This document shows, piece after piece, positions 44,126 through 51,565 of a stretch of DNA of 64,000 nt. Each line of letters starts with the position of its first letter. Position 1 is the stretch's first letter. A program made the position numbers and the translations under genes. The notes beneath the pieces are model-generated. The model worked only from the letters and a program-made list of their open reading frames with translations, did not search any database and was not told the DNA's origin. The stretch is from an uncultured Alistipes sp. (lineage in GTDB: Bacteria > Bacteroidota > Bacteroidia > Bacteroidales > Rikenellaceae), in the NCBI GenBank assembly GCA_944321765.1, contig CALUMQ010000026.1:186001-250000 (forward strand). The letters run 5' to 3'.

Positions 44126-45555
44126 TTCGAGGTGTTGGGTCGGGAGTCTTTTCTGCGGTGCGTGAGCCCCTCGGGCAGCGGCAGCGAGAGTCTTGAGAAG
44201 CTGACGATGGCGGCTGCCAGGGCAAACCCTCCGGCCATCATCAGGGCCGTGTGGGTGCTGTTCCGCGGGACGAGGTGGAAGAGCAGGGCCATCAGAGCGG
44301 CGCCGGTGGTCTGGCCGACGAGGCGTGCCGTGGCCAGCATGCCGCTTGCCGAGGCGCTGCGCTCGGGGGGAGCCGAGGCGATGAGGATGCTGTTGTTGGG
44401 CGACTGGAAGAGCCCGAATCCGGCTCCGCAGAGCACCAGCCGCCATACGATGTCGAAATCCCGCGGATGCGGGGGGAGCCAGGCGAGCAGGAAGAGCCCT
44501 GCGGCCATGGTGAAGAGTCCGATGCCGCCGAGCAGTCCTGCGTGTACGCGCTCGACGAGCATTCCGGCGACGGGGGCCACGATCATGATGATGGCGGGCC
44601 ATGCGGTGAGCAGCAGTCCTGTGCTCACGTCGTCGTATCCGCAGACCTGCTGCAGGTAGAAGGGCAGGGCGACCATGGCGAGCATCTGCCCGAGGAAGGA
44701 GCAGATCGACGTGAGGACCGACATCGAGAAGATCGGGATGCGCAGCAGGTCGAAGGGCAGGATGGGGTAATCCTCCCGGAGTTGCGAGCGGATGAAGAAG
44801 AACCCCACGATGAGCAGTGCGGCGACGCCGAGCGAGAGGATGCGTGGGTCGAGTCCGTGGGAGAATCCTTCGACGGAGGCCATGAGCAGTCCGAACGTGA
44901 GGGCGTTCATCACGGCGTCGTGCCAGTCGAAGCGGTGGTTGCTCACGCGCACGGGGTTTGCGGGGAGAAAGCGGCCGCCGAGCATTATGGCGATGATTCC
45001 CACGGGGATGTTCACGGCGAAGAGCCAGGGCCAGTCGGCCACGGAGAGGATTCCGGCGGCGATGGTGGGTCCGGCGACCGACGAGACGGCGACCACCGTG
45101 GCGTTGAGACCCATTCCTCGTCCGAGCCGGGCCCGGGGGTAGATGAACCGTACGAGCGTGGTGTTCACCGAGGTGATGGCCGCGGCGCCGAATCCCTGCA
45201 GGACGCGTGTGAGGACCAGGGCCTGGAACGAGCGCGAGAGGGCGCATCCGACCGATGCGGCGGTGAAGAGGGCGAGGCCTCCGATGTAGATCTTGCGGCA
45301 TCCGATGACGTCACCCAGCGCGGAGAACGAGAGCAGCGAGACCATGATGGCCAGCTGATAGGCGTTGACGATCCAGATGGAGTCGGCCGAGGAGATTTCG
45401 AGGTGGGTGCTGATGGTGGGCAGGGCGACGTTGGCGATTGAGGCGTCGAGAACCGAGAGCGAGACGCCGAACGATACGGCGAGGATGGCGCCGATGCGTT
45501 GGGGCATGGGAATCCCGTCGACGGGGCGCAGGGGTGTGTGGGGAGTGTCAAACAT
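44122..45555 (-). CDS. MFS drug efflux transporter (DHA2/EmrB type)
   Basis: 477 residues from the ATG at 45555. It has about 14 membrane helices. SLSVLDASIANVALPTIS in helix 1 and LTRVLQGFGAAAITSVNTTLV in helix 4 are DHA2 signatures, and GMGLNATVVAVSSVAGPTIAAG matches motif C. Such pumps export drugs and toxic organic compounds with protons; the substrate is unknown. A TACCTTTG -7 box (minus strand, 45561-45568) lies just upstream, directly past the previous gene's terminator. Confidence 0.92.
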   Translation of the reverse strand: MFDTPHTPLRPVDGIPMPQRIGAILAVSFGVSLSVLDASIANVALPTISTHLEISSADSIWIVNAYQLAIMVSLLSFSALGDVIGCRKIYIGGLALFTAASVGCALSRSFQALVLTRVLQGFGAAAITSVNTTLVRFIYPRARLGRGMGLNATVVAVSSVAGPTIAAGILSVADWPWLFAVNIPVGIIAIMLGGRFLPANPVRVSNHRFDWHDAVMNALTFGLLMASVEGFSHGLDPRILSLGVAALLIVGFFFIRSQLREDYPILPFDLLRIPIFSMSVLTSICSFLGQMLAMVALPFYLQQVCGYDDVSTGLLLTAWPAIIMIVAPVAGMLVERVHAGLLGGIGLFTMAAGLFLLAWLPPHPRDFDIVWRLVLCGAGFGLFQSPNNSILIASAPPERSASASGMLATARLVGQTTGAALMALLFHLVPRNSTHTALMMAGGFALAAAIVSFSRLSLPLPEGLTHRRKDSRPNTSK

Positions 45556-45569
45556 CGGGGCAAAGGTAC

Positions 45570-45602
45570 GAAAAAACACCTTCCCTTGTACGCGGGAAGG
45601 TG
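45570..45602 (-). terminator. Terminator of the DUF5009 gene
   Basis: A 9-bp stem (caccttccc, 45577-45585; complement 45594-45602), followed on the minus strand by TTTTTTC. It lies 38 bases after the stop codon and just before the MFS -7 box. Confidence 0.8.
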
Positions 45603-45640
45603 CCGTATTGTGGATCGTGTGCTGTCGGACGCGTTGATAC

Positions 45641-46777
45641 TCAGACCTTGAGATAGATCTTCTGCCGGTGGAGGAACCACAGCAGCAGCCAGCAGAGGGC
45701 GACATATCCGGCCGAGAGGATCACGGCGCCGACTTCGGGCGAACACTTTTCGGCCAGACCTCCGAGGAAGAAGTTTGCCGTGTAATTGAACCGAATGAAC
45801 TTCTGAGCCAGGTAGATGGTGATCGAATTGACCCCGATCACCTGGAAGAAGAAGGTCCAGCGGCGCCATTGGAGGACGTCGATCAGGTAGTAGAAGAGGG
45901 CGAACATGCCGAGCGAGTAGGCTCCGGCGGCGAAGACGAAGGCCGGGGTCCAGAGCTTCTTGTTGATCGGTTGGAAGGGGTCCACGACGAGCGCCAGCAC
46001 GAGCAGTACAATGGCGCCGAGGGCCATGTACGCCGCCTTGCGGCCTGCGGAGATCTGCTCCTCCGGGCGACGCACGAACTCTCCGGTGAACATGCCCAGC
46101 ATGGCGGTGACGATGGCCGGGAGGGTGCTCAGCAGCCCTTCGGGGTCGAATCCCAGGCCGCGGGTGTAATAGAGGTGTGCGGGCATGATGCTGCGGTCGA
46201 CGTACCCCACGATGTTGCCTTCGAAGGTCAGGGGGCCGGCTCCTGCGGCATCGGGTGCCGGGACGAACTGCAGCACGAGTCCGTATGCGACGAGCAGGGC
46301 GGCGGCGATCACGATCCTTGTGCGGACGCCGCACGCGAGGTAGAGCATGGCGGCGAACATCCATGCCAACCCGATGCGTCCCAGTACGCTCGGCAGCCGC
46401 AGCGTGCCGAGGTTTAGATCGAAGAGTCCGTTGTAGACGAATCCCAGGACGACGAGTGTCACGCCCCGGCGCACGACCTTTGCCCAGATTTTACGGCTGG
46501 AGTGCCCCAGACTGCGCTGTTTGGCCAGCGAGAAGGGGAATGAGATGCCGGCGATGAAGAGGAAGAGCGGGAAGATGGTGTCGTGGTGGAAGAATCCGTT
46601 CCAGTCGGCGTGTCCCATCTGTGCCGAAATCCAGTCGGAGAGGCTTCCGGGCCAGAGTTTGCAGAGGGCGGTGACGAGTCCGGCAAACCCCATGATGAAG
46701 AGCATGTCGAATCCGCGCAGGGCGTCGAGCGACAACAGACGTTTCGACGGGCCGGGTTGAGAGGGTTGAGGTTTCAT
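45641..46777 (-). CDS. DUF5009 / heparan-alpha-glucosaminide acetyltransferase-like membrane protein
   Basis: 378 residues from the ATG at 46777. About ten to eleven membrane helices. The start RLLSLDALRGFDMLFIMGFAGL and the loop WNGFFHHDTIFPLFLFIAGISFPFSL match the NagX/HGSNAT-like acyltransferase superfamily, in which the histidine of the loop is catalytic. Relatives acetylate amino-sugars across the membrane. Substrate unknown. The gap upstream (145 bp) holds no clear promoter. Confidence 0.85.
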   Translation of the reverse strand: MKPQPSQPGPSKRLLSLDALRGFDMLFIMGFAGLVTALCKLWPGSLSDWISAQMGHADWNGFFHHDTIFPLFLFIAGISFPFSLAKQRSLGHSSRKIWAKVVRRGVTLVVLGFVYNGLFDLNLGTLRLPSVLGRIGLAWMFAAMLYLACGVRTRIVIAAALLVAYGLVLQFVPAPDAAGAGPLTFEGNIVGYVDRSIMPAHLYYTRGLGFDPEGLLSTLPAIVTAMLGMFTGEFVRRPEEQISAGRKAAYMALGAIVLLVLALVVDPFQPINKKLWTPAFVFAAGAYSLGMFALFYYLIDVLQWRRWTFFFQVIGVNSITIYLAQKFIRFNYTANFFLGGLAEKCSPEVGAVILSAGYVALCWLLLWFLHRQKIYLKV

Positions 46778-46922
46778 AGGTATAATGGGTTTTGGTGTGG
46801 TTTTCGGGTCGGGAGGAGCCTTTTCCCGGAGGATTCGGGCCGAATATCCGGATGCTCCGTCTTCCTTTCGCATCATCCGGACACCGCTTGGCGGATCCCT
46901 GATCCCGGCGGGCCCTGAGGCG

Positions 46923-48167
46923 TCAGGCCGTTTTCTCGAACTTGTAGAGCTTGTCGCCGCGGCGGATCACTCCGGGAGTGCGGATGGCGCACAACTCTCC
47001 CTGGACCACCGTTTCGCACGGCTGCCCGTCGGGGCCGTGAAGTTCGTCGAGCCGCTGCTCGGCGACGCCCGTCGTGGCTCCGAGGAAGAAGATCTCCTCG
47101 CCCCGGGAGAGCGGAGCGGCCTCGACAAGCACCTCCGCGACGGAGAGCTTGCGGTAGAAGTTCACCACCTTGCCCACATAGACCTTGCGGCGCGTGGCCG
47201 ACGAGCCGTAGGCGGGGCTGTGCTCCACGACGGGGCGTCCGGCGTAATACCCCTCCCAGAATCCGCGGTTGAAGACCGTCCGCAGGCGTTCCTTGAGCCG
47301 GGCGGCCAGCTCCGGGGTGTATTCGCCGGCTTCGAGGGCGCGGAGCGCCGTGTCGTAGCACTCCACCACGCGCTTGACATACTCCGCGCCGCGGGCCCTT
47401 CCCTCGATCTTCAGCACACGGACCCCGGCGCCGATCATCCGGTCGAGGAAGTCGATCGTGCAGAGATCCTTCGGCGAGAGGACATACTGTCCGTCGACGT
47501 CGAGCTGTGCACCGGTTTCGGTGTCGGTGAGGGTGTATTTGCGGCGGCACAGCTGGCGGCAGGCGCCGCGGTTTGCCGAGCAGCCCGTTTCGAAGAGCGA
47601 GAGGTAGCACTTCCCGGAGATCGACATGCAGAGGGCTCCGTGGGCGAACATCTCGATGGCGATCGGCCGCCCCTTCGGACCGAGGATCGGCTCCTCTTCG
47701 ATGCGGCGGTGGATCGCGGCGACCTGTTCGAGCGAGAGTTCGCGGGCCAGGACCACCGTGTCGGCCCACTGTGCATAGAAGCGCACGGCCTCGGAGTTGG
47801 AGATGTTGCACTGCGTGGAGATGTGCACCTCCTGCCCGATCTCGCGGGCGTAGAGGATGGCGGCCATGTCGGAGGCGATGATGGCGTCGACCCCTTCGGC
47901 ATGGGCGCGGTCGATGACCCTGCGCACCTCGTCGAGCTCCTCCTCGTAGACGACGGTGTTGACCGTCAGGTAGCTCTTCACTCCGGCGCGGCGGGCCGTC
48001 GCGACGATGCGCGCGAGATCGTCGAGCGAGAAGTTCGCGGCCGAGGCCGAACGCATGTTGAGCTTCCCGACGCCGAAGTAGACGGCGTCGGCGCCGGCCT
48101 GGATCGCCGCGGCGAGGGATTCGTACGACCCCACGGGGGCCATTATTTCGATTTCGGAACGTTTCAT
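46923..48167 (-). CDS. Peptidase U32 family protein
   Basis: 414 residues. EIMAPVGSYESLAAAIQAGADAVYFG and the cysteine-rich CMSISGKCYLSLFETGCSANRGACRQLCRRKY are U32 signatures. Cysteines in the second motif are thought to bind an iron-sulfur cluster in the group that makes hydroxylated tRNA uridine (TrhP/YegQ), so RNA modification is more likely than proteolysis. LKIEGRARGAEYVKRVVECY is also typical. It lies three bases after the prenyl synthase and is co-transcribed with it. Confidence 0.9.
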   Translation of the reverse strand: MKRSEIEIMAPVGSYESLAAAIQAGADAVYFGVGKLNMRSASAANFSLDDLARIVATARRAGVKSYLTVNTVVYEEELDEVRRVIDRAHAEGVDAIIASDMAAILYAREIGQEVHISTQCNISNSEAVRFYAQWADTVVLARELSLEQVAAIHRRIEEEPILGPKGRPIAIEMFAHGALCMSISGKCYLSLFETGCSANRGACRQLCRRKYTLTDTETGAQLDVDGQYVLSPKDLCTIDFLDRMIGAGVRVLKIEGRARGAEYVKRVVECYDTALRALEAGEYTPELAARLKERLRTVFNRGFWEGYYAGRPVVEHSPAYGSSATRRKVYVGKVVNFYRKLSVAEVLVEAAPLSRGEEIFFLGATTGVAEQRLDELHGPDGQPCETVVQGELCAIRTPGVIRRGDKLYKFEKTA

Positions 48168-48170
48168 GCG

Positions 48171-49145
48171 TCAGTTTTTGCGTCCCATGAGGCTTTGGGC
48201 GAATTCCCGCATGCGCAGGGTTCGTTCTGTGGCTGCGGAGAGCGAGTCGAGGATGGCGAGCGCGCGGTCGAATCGCAGATCGATCTGCTGCTCCGTCAGA
48301 CGCGGGATGTCGAGCCGGTCGTAGACGGCCTTTACGGCGGCGATCTTCTGCGCGTTGTCCAACTGCGGGTTGCGGTAGGTCGTGCGGAGGATCTCGCGCG
48401 TGGGTTCGTCGGCATGGCTCATGGCCGTAATCATCAGGTAGGTCTTTTTGCCTTCGAGAATGTCTCCGCCGATTGCCTTTCCGAGGCGTTCGTCTCCGTA
48501 GCTGTCGAGCAGGTCGTCCTGCAGCTGGAAGGCGAGTCCCAGCTCGGTGGCGAAGCGCCGCAGCTTGCGGCAGTCGGCGTCGGAGGCTCCGCCCATCAGG
48601 GCGCCGATGGCCACCGCTCCGGCGAGCAGCGCCGAGGTCTTCAGCTCGATCATGTGCATGTATTCGACCACGGAGACCTTGGCCTTGTGTTCGAAGTCCA
48701 TGTCGTACTGCTGTCCCTCGCACACCTCGAGGGCCATGGCATTGAACGTGGTGAGGACCTGCGGAAGGAGCTCCCGGGGTATGAGTTCGAGCAGACGGTA
48801 GGCCTGGATCAGCATGGCGTCACCGGAGAGTATGGCGACGTTCTGACCCCATTTGGCATAGACGGAGGGCTTCCCGCGGCGCACGGCGGCGTTGTCCATG
48901 ATGTCGTCGTGCAGGAGCGTGAAGTTGTGGAACACCTCGACGGCCGCGGCGGCGGGGAGAGCCGGCTGCAGGTCGTCGCGGAAGATTCCGCAGGCGAGCA
49001 TCAGCAGCATGGGCCTCAGCCGTTTGCCTCCGCCCGCCAGGGAGTACCCGATGGGCGCATATAGGAGTTGGGGCTCGGCCGGGAGGTCGGTCTGTGCGAG
49101 GTAGTTTTCAATGGTGGAGAGCAGTTGCTCGTTTGTTTGCTGCAT
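48171..49145 (-). CDS. Polyprenyl diphosphate synthase (short-chain type likely)
   Basis: 324 residues. The first Asp-rich motif is DDIMD (Asp80, Asp81, Asp84) in FHNFTLLHDDIMDNAAVRRG; the second is DDLLD in FQLQDDLLDSYGDE. GGGKRLRPMLLML binds the pyrophosphate. Phe75, five residues before the first Asp, suggests a short product such as farnesyl or geranylgeranyl diphosphate; this is inference. It uses IPP and DMAPP from the MEP pathway, whose last two genes are also in this window. A TACTTTTG -7-like box (minus strand, 49180-49187) lies upstream and nearly abuts the promoter of the divergent ROK gene. Confidence 0.93.
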   Translation of the reverse strand: MQQTNEQLLSTIENYLAQTDLPAEPQLLYAPIGYSLAGGGKRLRPMLLMLACGIFRDDLQPALPAAAAVEVFHNFTLLHDDIMDNAAVRRGKPSVYAKWGQNVAILSGDAMLIQAYRLLELIPRELLPQVLTTFNAMALEVCEGQQYDMDFEHKAKVSVVEYMHMIELKTSALLAGAVAIGALMGGASDADCRKLRRFATELGLAFQLQDDLLDSYGDERLGKAIGGDILEGKKTYLMITAMSHADEPTREILRTTYRNPQLDNAQKIAAVKAVYDRLDIPRLTEQQIDLRFDRALAILDSLSAATERTLRMREFAQSLMGRKN

Positions 49146-49196
49146 GGCACGAAGTTGCTTTAGAGGTCGGAAACTGAGCCAAAAGTAAAAAAAAAG

Positions 49197-49227
49197 TTTG
49201 GAGTAGCCGAATTTTAAGCTAACTTTG
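49197..49227 (+). promoter_or_regulatory. Promoter of the ROK-family gene
   Basis: TTTG (49197-49200), a 19-base spacer, and TAACTTTG (49220-49227), an exact match to the Bacteroidetes consensus. The ATG lies 50 bases downstream. Confidence 0.75.
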
Positions 49228-49276
49228 TTCAGACGAAGAGAACCGAAAAAACCAACAATAAACGAGAACAGCGATT

Positions 49277-50281
49277 ATGAAAAAACTTGCTATCGGAGTG
49301 GACATCGGCGGCATCAATACCGCCTTTGGCCTCGTCGACGAGAATGGCGATCTGTATGCCGAGTCGGTCATTTCGACCAAGAAATATCCCTACGTGGATG
49401 ACTATCCCGCCTATGTGGAGGACCTGTGCGATTCGCTCAAGGCGCTGGCGCGGAGTCTGTCGTTCGACTACGAGCTGACGGGTATCGGCATCGGAGCACC
49501 CAACGCCAACTACCATAAGGGGACGATCGAGACCCCTGCCAATCTGTGGAAGTTCCGCGAGAACGACCCGGACCGGAATCCCGAGCGGCGCATCTTCCAC
49601 CTTGCTGAGGACATCATGAAGCGCTTCAACGGGGTGAAGACGCTGGTGACGAACGATGCCAATGCCGCGACGATCGGCGAGATGATCTACGGTAACGCCA
49701 AGGGGATGAAGGATTTCATCATGATCACGCTGGGCACGGGCCTCGGCTCGGGGTTTGTCTCCAACGGCGAGATGATCTACGGACACGACGGCTTTGCCGG
49801 CGAGTTCGGCCATGTGGTGGTCGAGCGCAACGGCCGCGAGTGCGGCTGCGGCCGCCACGGATGCCTGGAGACCTACGTTTCGGCCACGGGTATCAAGCGT
49901 ACGGCCTTTGAGCTGATGTCCAAGATGAATGCCCCGAGCAAGCTGCGCGACATAGCCTTCAGCGACCTCGACGCCTCGATGATCTCGGCGGCGGCCGAGC
50001 AGGGAGATCCCATTGCCAAGGAGGCCTTCCGCTTCACGGGCGAGATGCTGGGCCGCGCGCTGGCCGATGTAGTGACGGTGACCTCTCCGGAGGCGATCTT
50101 CCTCTTCGGCGGGTTGTCGAAGGCCGGGAAGCTGATCTTCGAGCCCACGCAGTGGTACATGGAGGAGAACATGCTCTTTGTCTTCAAGAACAAGGTGAAG
50201 CTTCTTCCGAGCGGCATTCAGGGCAAGAACGCCGCGATTCTCGGCGCCTCGGCGCTGATCTGGCAGGAGGAGTCGAAATAG
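49277..50281 (+). CDS. ROK-family sugar kinase (probable glucokinase)
   Basis: 334 residues. The phosphate-binding loop is IGVDIGGINTAFGLVD (5-20). NDANAATIGEMIYG carries the catalytic Asp. FGHVVVERNGRECGCGRHGCLETYVS holds the His and three Cys of the ROK zinc site. GTGLGSGFVSNGEMIYG is the second glycine-rich loop. ROK kinases phosphorylate glucose or related hexoses at O6; glucokinase is the likely role. It is expressed from its own promoter and ends at a terminator. Confidence 0.92.
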   Translation: MKKLAIGVDIGGINTAFGLVDENGDLYAESVISTKKYPYVDDYPAYVEDLCDSLKALARSLSFDYELTGIGIGAPNANYHKGTIETPANLWKFRENDPDRNPERRIFHLAEDIMKRFNGVKTLVTNDANAATIGEMIYGNAKGMKDFIMITLGTGLGSGFVSNGEMIYGHDGFAGEFGHVVVERNGRECGCGRHGCLETYVSATGIKRTAFELMSKMNAPSKLRDIAFSDLDASMISAAAEQGDPIAKEAFRFTGEMLGRALADVVTVTSPEAIFLFGGLSKAGKLIFEPTQWYMEENMLFVFKNKVKLLPSGIQGKNAAILGASALIWQEESK

Positions 50282-50304
50282 GCCCAGACTGTCGAAGAAC
50301 TGCA

Positions 50305-50333
50305 GGCGGAGTCCTTCGGGGCTCCGCCTTTTT
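50305..50333 (+). terminator. Terminator of the ROK-family gene
   Basis: ggcggag (50305-50311) pairs with ctccgcc (50322-50328), extended by wobble pairs, then TTTTT. It lies 24 bases after the stop codon. Confidence 0.75.
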
Positions 50334-50388
50334 CGAATACCGCTTTTTTCTGCAACCTCAAGACTTAATTTTACCTGAAACCGAAACG

Positions 50389-51462
50389 ATGAAACGAATT
50401 CTCATCTTCTGCCTTGCGCTGCTGATGGCCTGGCCCGCCGCGGCGCAGGTCCGCTTCGTGGACGCCACGGAGCTGACGCTCATCGGCCAGGCGCTTCCCA
50501 CGACGCACCCCTACCACCGTATCGACACCACGCGCTACAAGGGCTTCACGCGCAGCGAGAACCAGCAGGTGCGCTGCTCGGCGGGCCTTGCCGTGGTGTT
50601 CCGCACGAACTCCACCTGCCTGGAGGTGCTTCCCGTCTATGCCTCGTACGTCTACAACGGCGTCAATACCCCGCGGATCGCCACGGACGGCTTCGATCTC
50701 TACATCCGCCGCGACGGAGAGTGGGTCTATGCGGCGTCGCAGGCCCCGAAGAAGCGAGGCGAGGCATTCCGGCTCATCTCCAACATGGACTCCTCGGAGA
50801 AGGAGTGCCTGCTGTACCTTCCCAACTACAGCGAGCTGCTGTCGCTGCAGGTGGGCGTGGACAAGGGTGCGGATCTCACGCCGCTGGCAAACCCCTTCCG
50901 GCACAAGATCGTGATCTTCGGGTCGAGCTTCACCCACGGAATCAGCACCAGCCGTGCGGGGATGAGCTACCCGATGCAGATCGAGCGCAATACGGGGCTC
51001 TACTTCTGCAGCATCGCCTGCAGCGGCAACTGCAAGCTGCAGCCCTACTTTGCCGACTACCTGGCCGACGTGAAGGATGCCGATGCGATGGTTTTCGACG
51101 CCTTTTCGAACCCTTCGGCCCAGATGATCGAGGAGCGGCTGATCCCCTTCATCGCGCGGATCCGGGAGTCGCTTCCCACGACGCCGCTGATCTTCGTGCA
51201 GACGATCTACCGCGAACGTTCGAACTTCGACCTGAAGACGCGCAAGACCGAGGAGGCGAAGCGCGAGATGGCCCGCAAGATGATGAAACAGGCGATGAAG
51301 CAGTTCGACGGGGTCTATTTTCTCGATGTCCCGAACCTCACGGGGACGGATCATGTGACGTCGGTCGACGGCACGCATCCGTCGGATCTGGGGTACTGGC
51401 GCTGGGCGCAGACGCTGCAGCCCGAGTTGCTGAAGGTGCTGCGGCAGTGCGGCATCCGCTGA
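50389..51462 (+). CDS. Secreted SGNH/GDSL-family hydrolase
   Basis: 357 residues from the ATG at 50389. A signal peptide ends AAAQ (residue 20). An N-terminal beta domain (about 25-165) precedes the SGNH hydrolase core. Block I is IFGSSFTHG, with Ser180 the likely nucleophile, although the usual GDS is GSS. The GNC-containing block is CSGNCKLQPYF, and the final DGTHPSDLGYWRWA carries the Asp and His. Such proteins are often carbohydrate esterases that remove acetyl groups from glycans. No polysaccharide genes are beside it. Confidence 0.88.
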   Translation: MKRILIFCLALLMAWPAAAQVRFVDATELTLIGQALPTTHPYHRIDTTRYKGFTRSENQQVRCSAGLAVVFRTNSTCLEVLPVYASYVYNGVNTPRIATDGFDLYIRRDGEWVYAASQAPKKRGEAFRLISNMDSSEKECLLYLPNYSELLSLQVGVDKGADLTPLANPFRHKIVIFGSSFTHGISTSRAGMSYPMQIERNTGLYFCSIACSGNCKLQPYFADYLADVKDADAMVFDAFSNPSAQMIEERLIPFIARIRESLPTTPLIFVQTIYRERSNFDLKTRKTEEAKREMARKMMKQAMKQFDGVYFLDVPNLTGTDHVTSVDGTHPSDLGYWRWAQTLQPELLKVLRQCGIR

Positions 51463-51520
51463 TACGGCCGATCCCCGATGCAGCGCCGGTGTTGGGATCC
51501 GGGAACCGGCCATTTGCCAG

Positions 51521-51557
51521 GGAGCTTCCCCCATGCGGGGAAGCTCCTCTCTTTTTC
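51521..51557 (+). terminator. Terminator after the SGNH hydrolase gene
   Basis: A perfect 11-bp stem (ggagcttcccc, 51521-51531; complement 51537-51547) with a five-base loop, followed by TCTCTTTTTC. Confidence 0.8.
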
Positions 51558-51565
51558 GGCAGTGT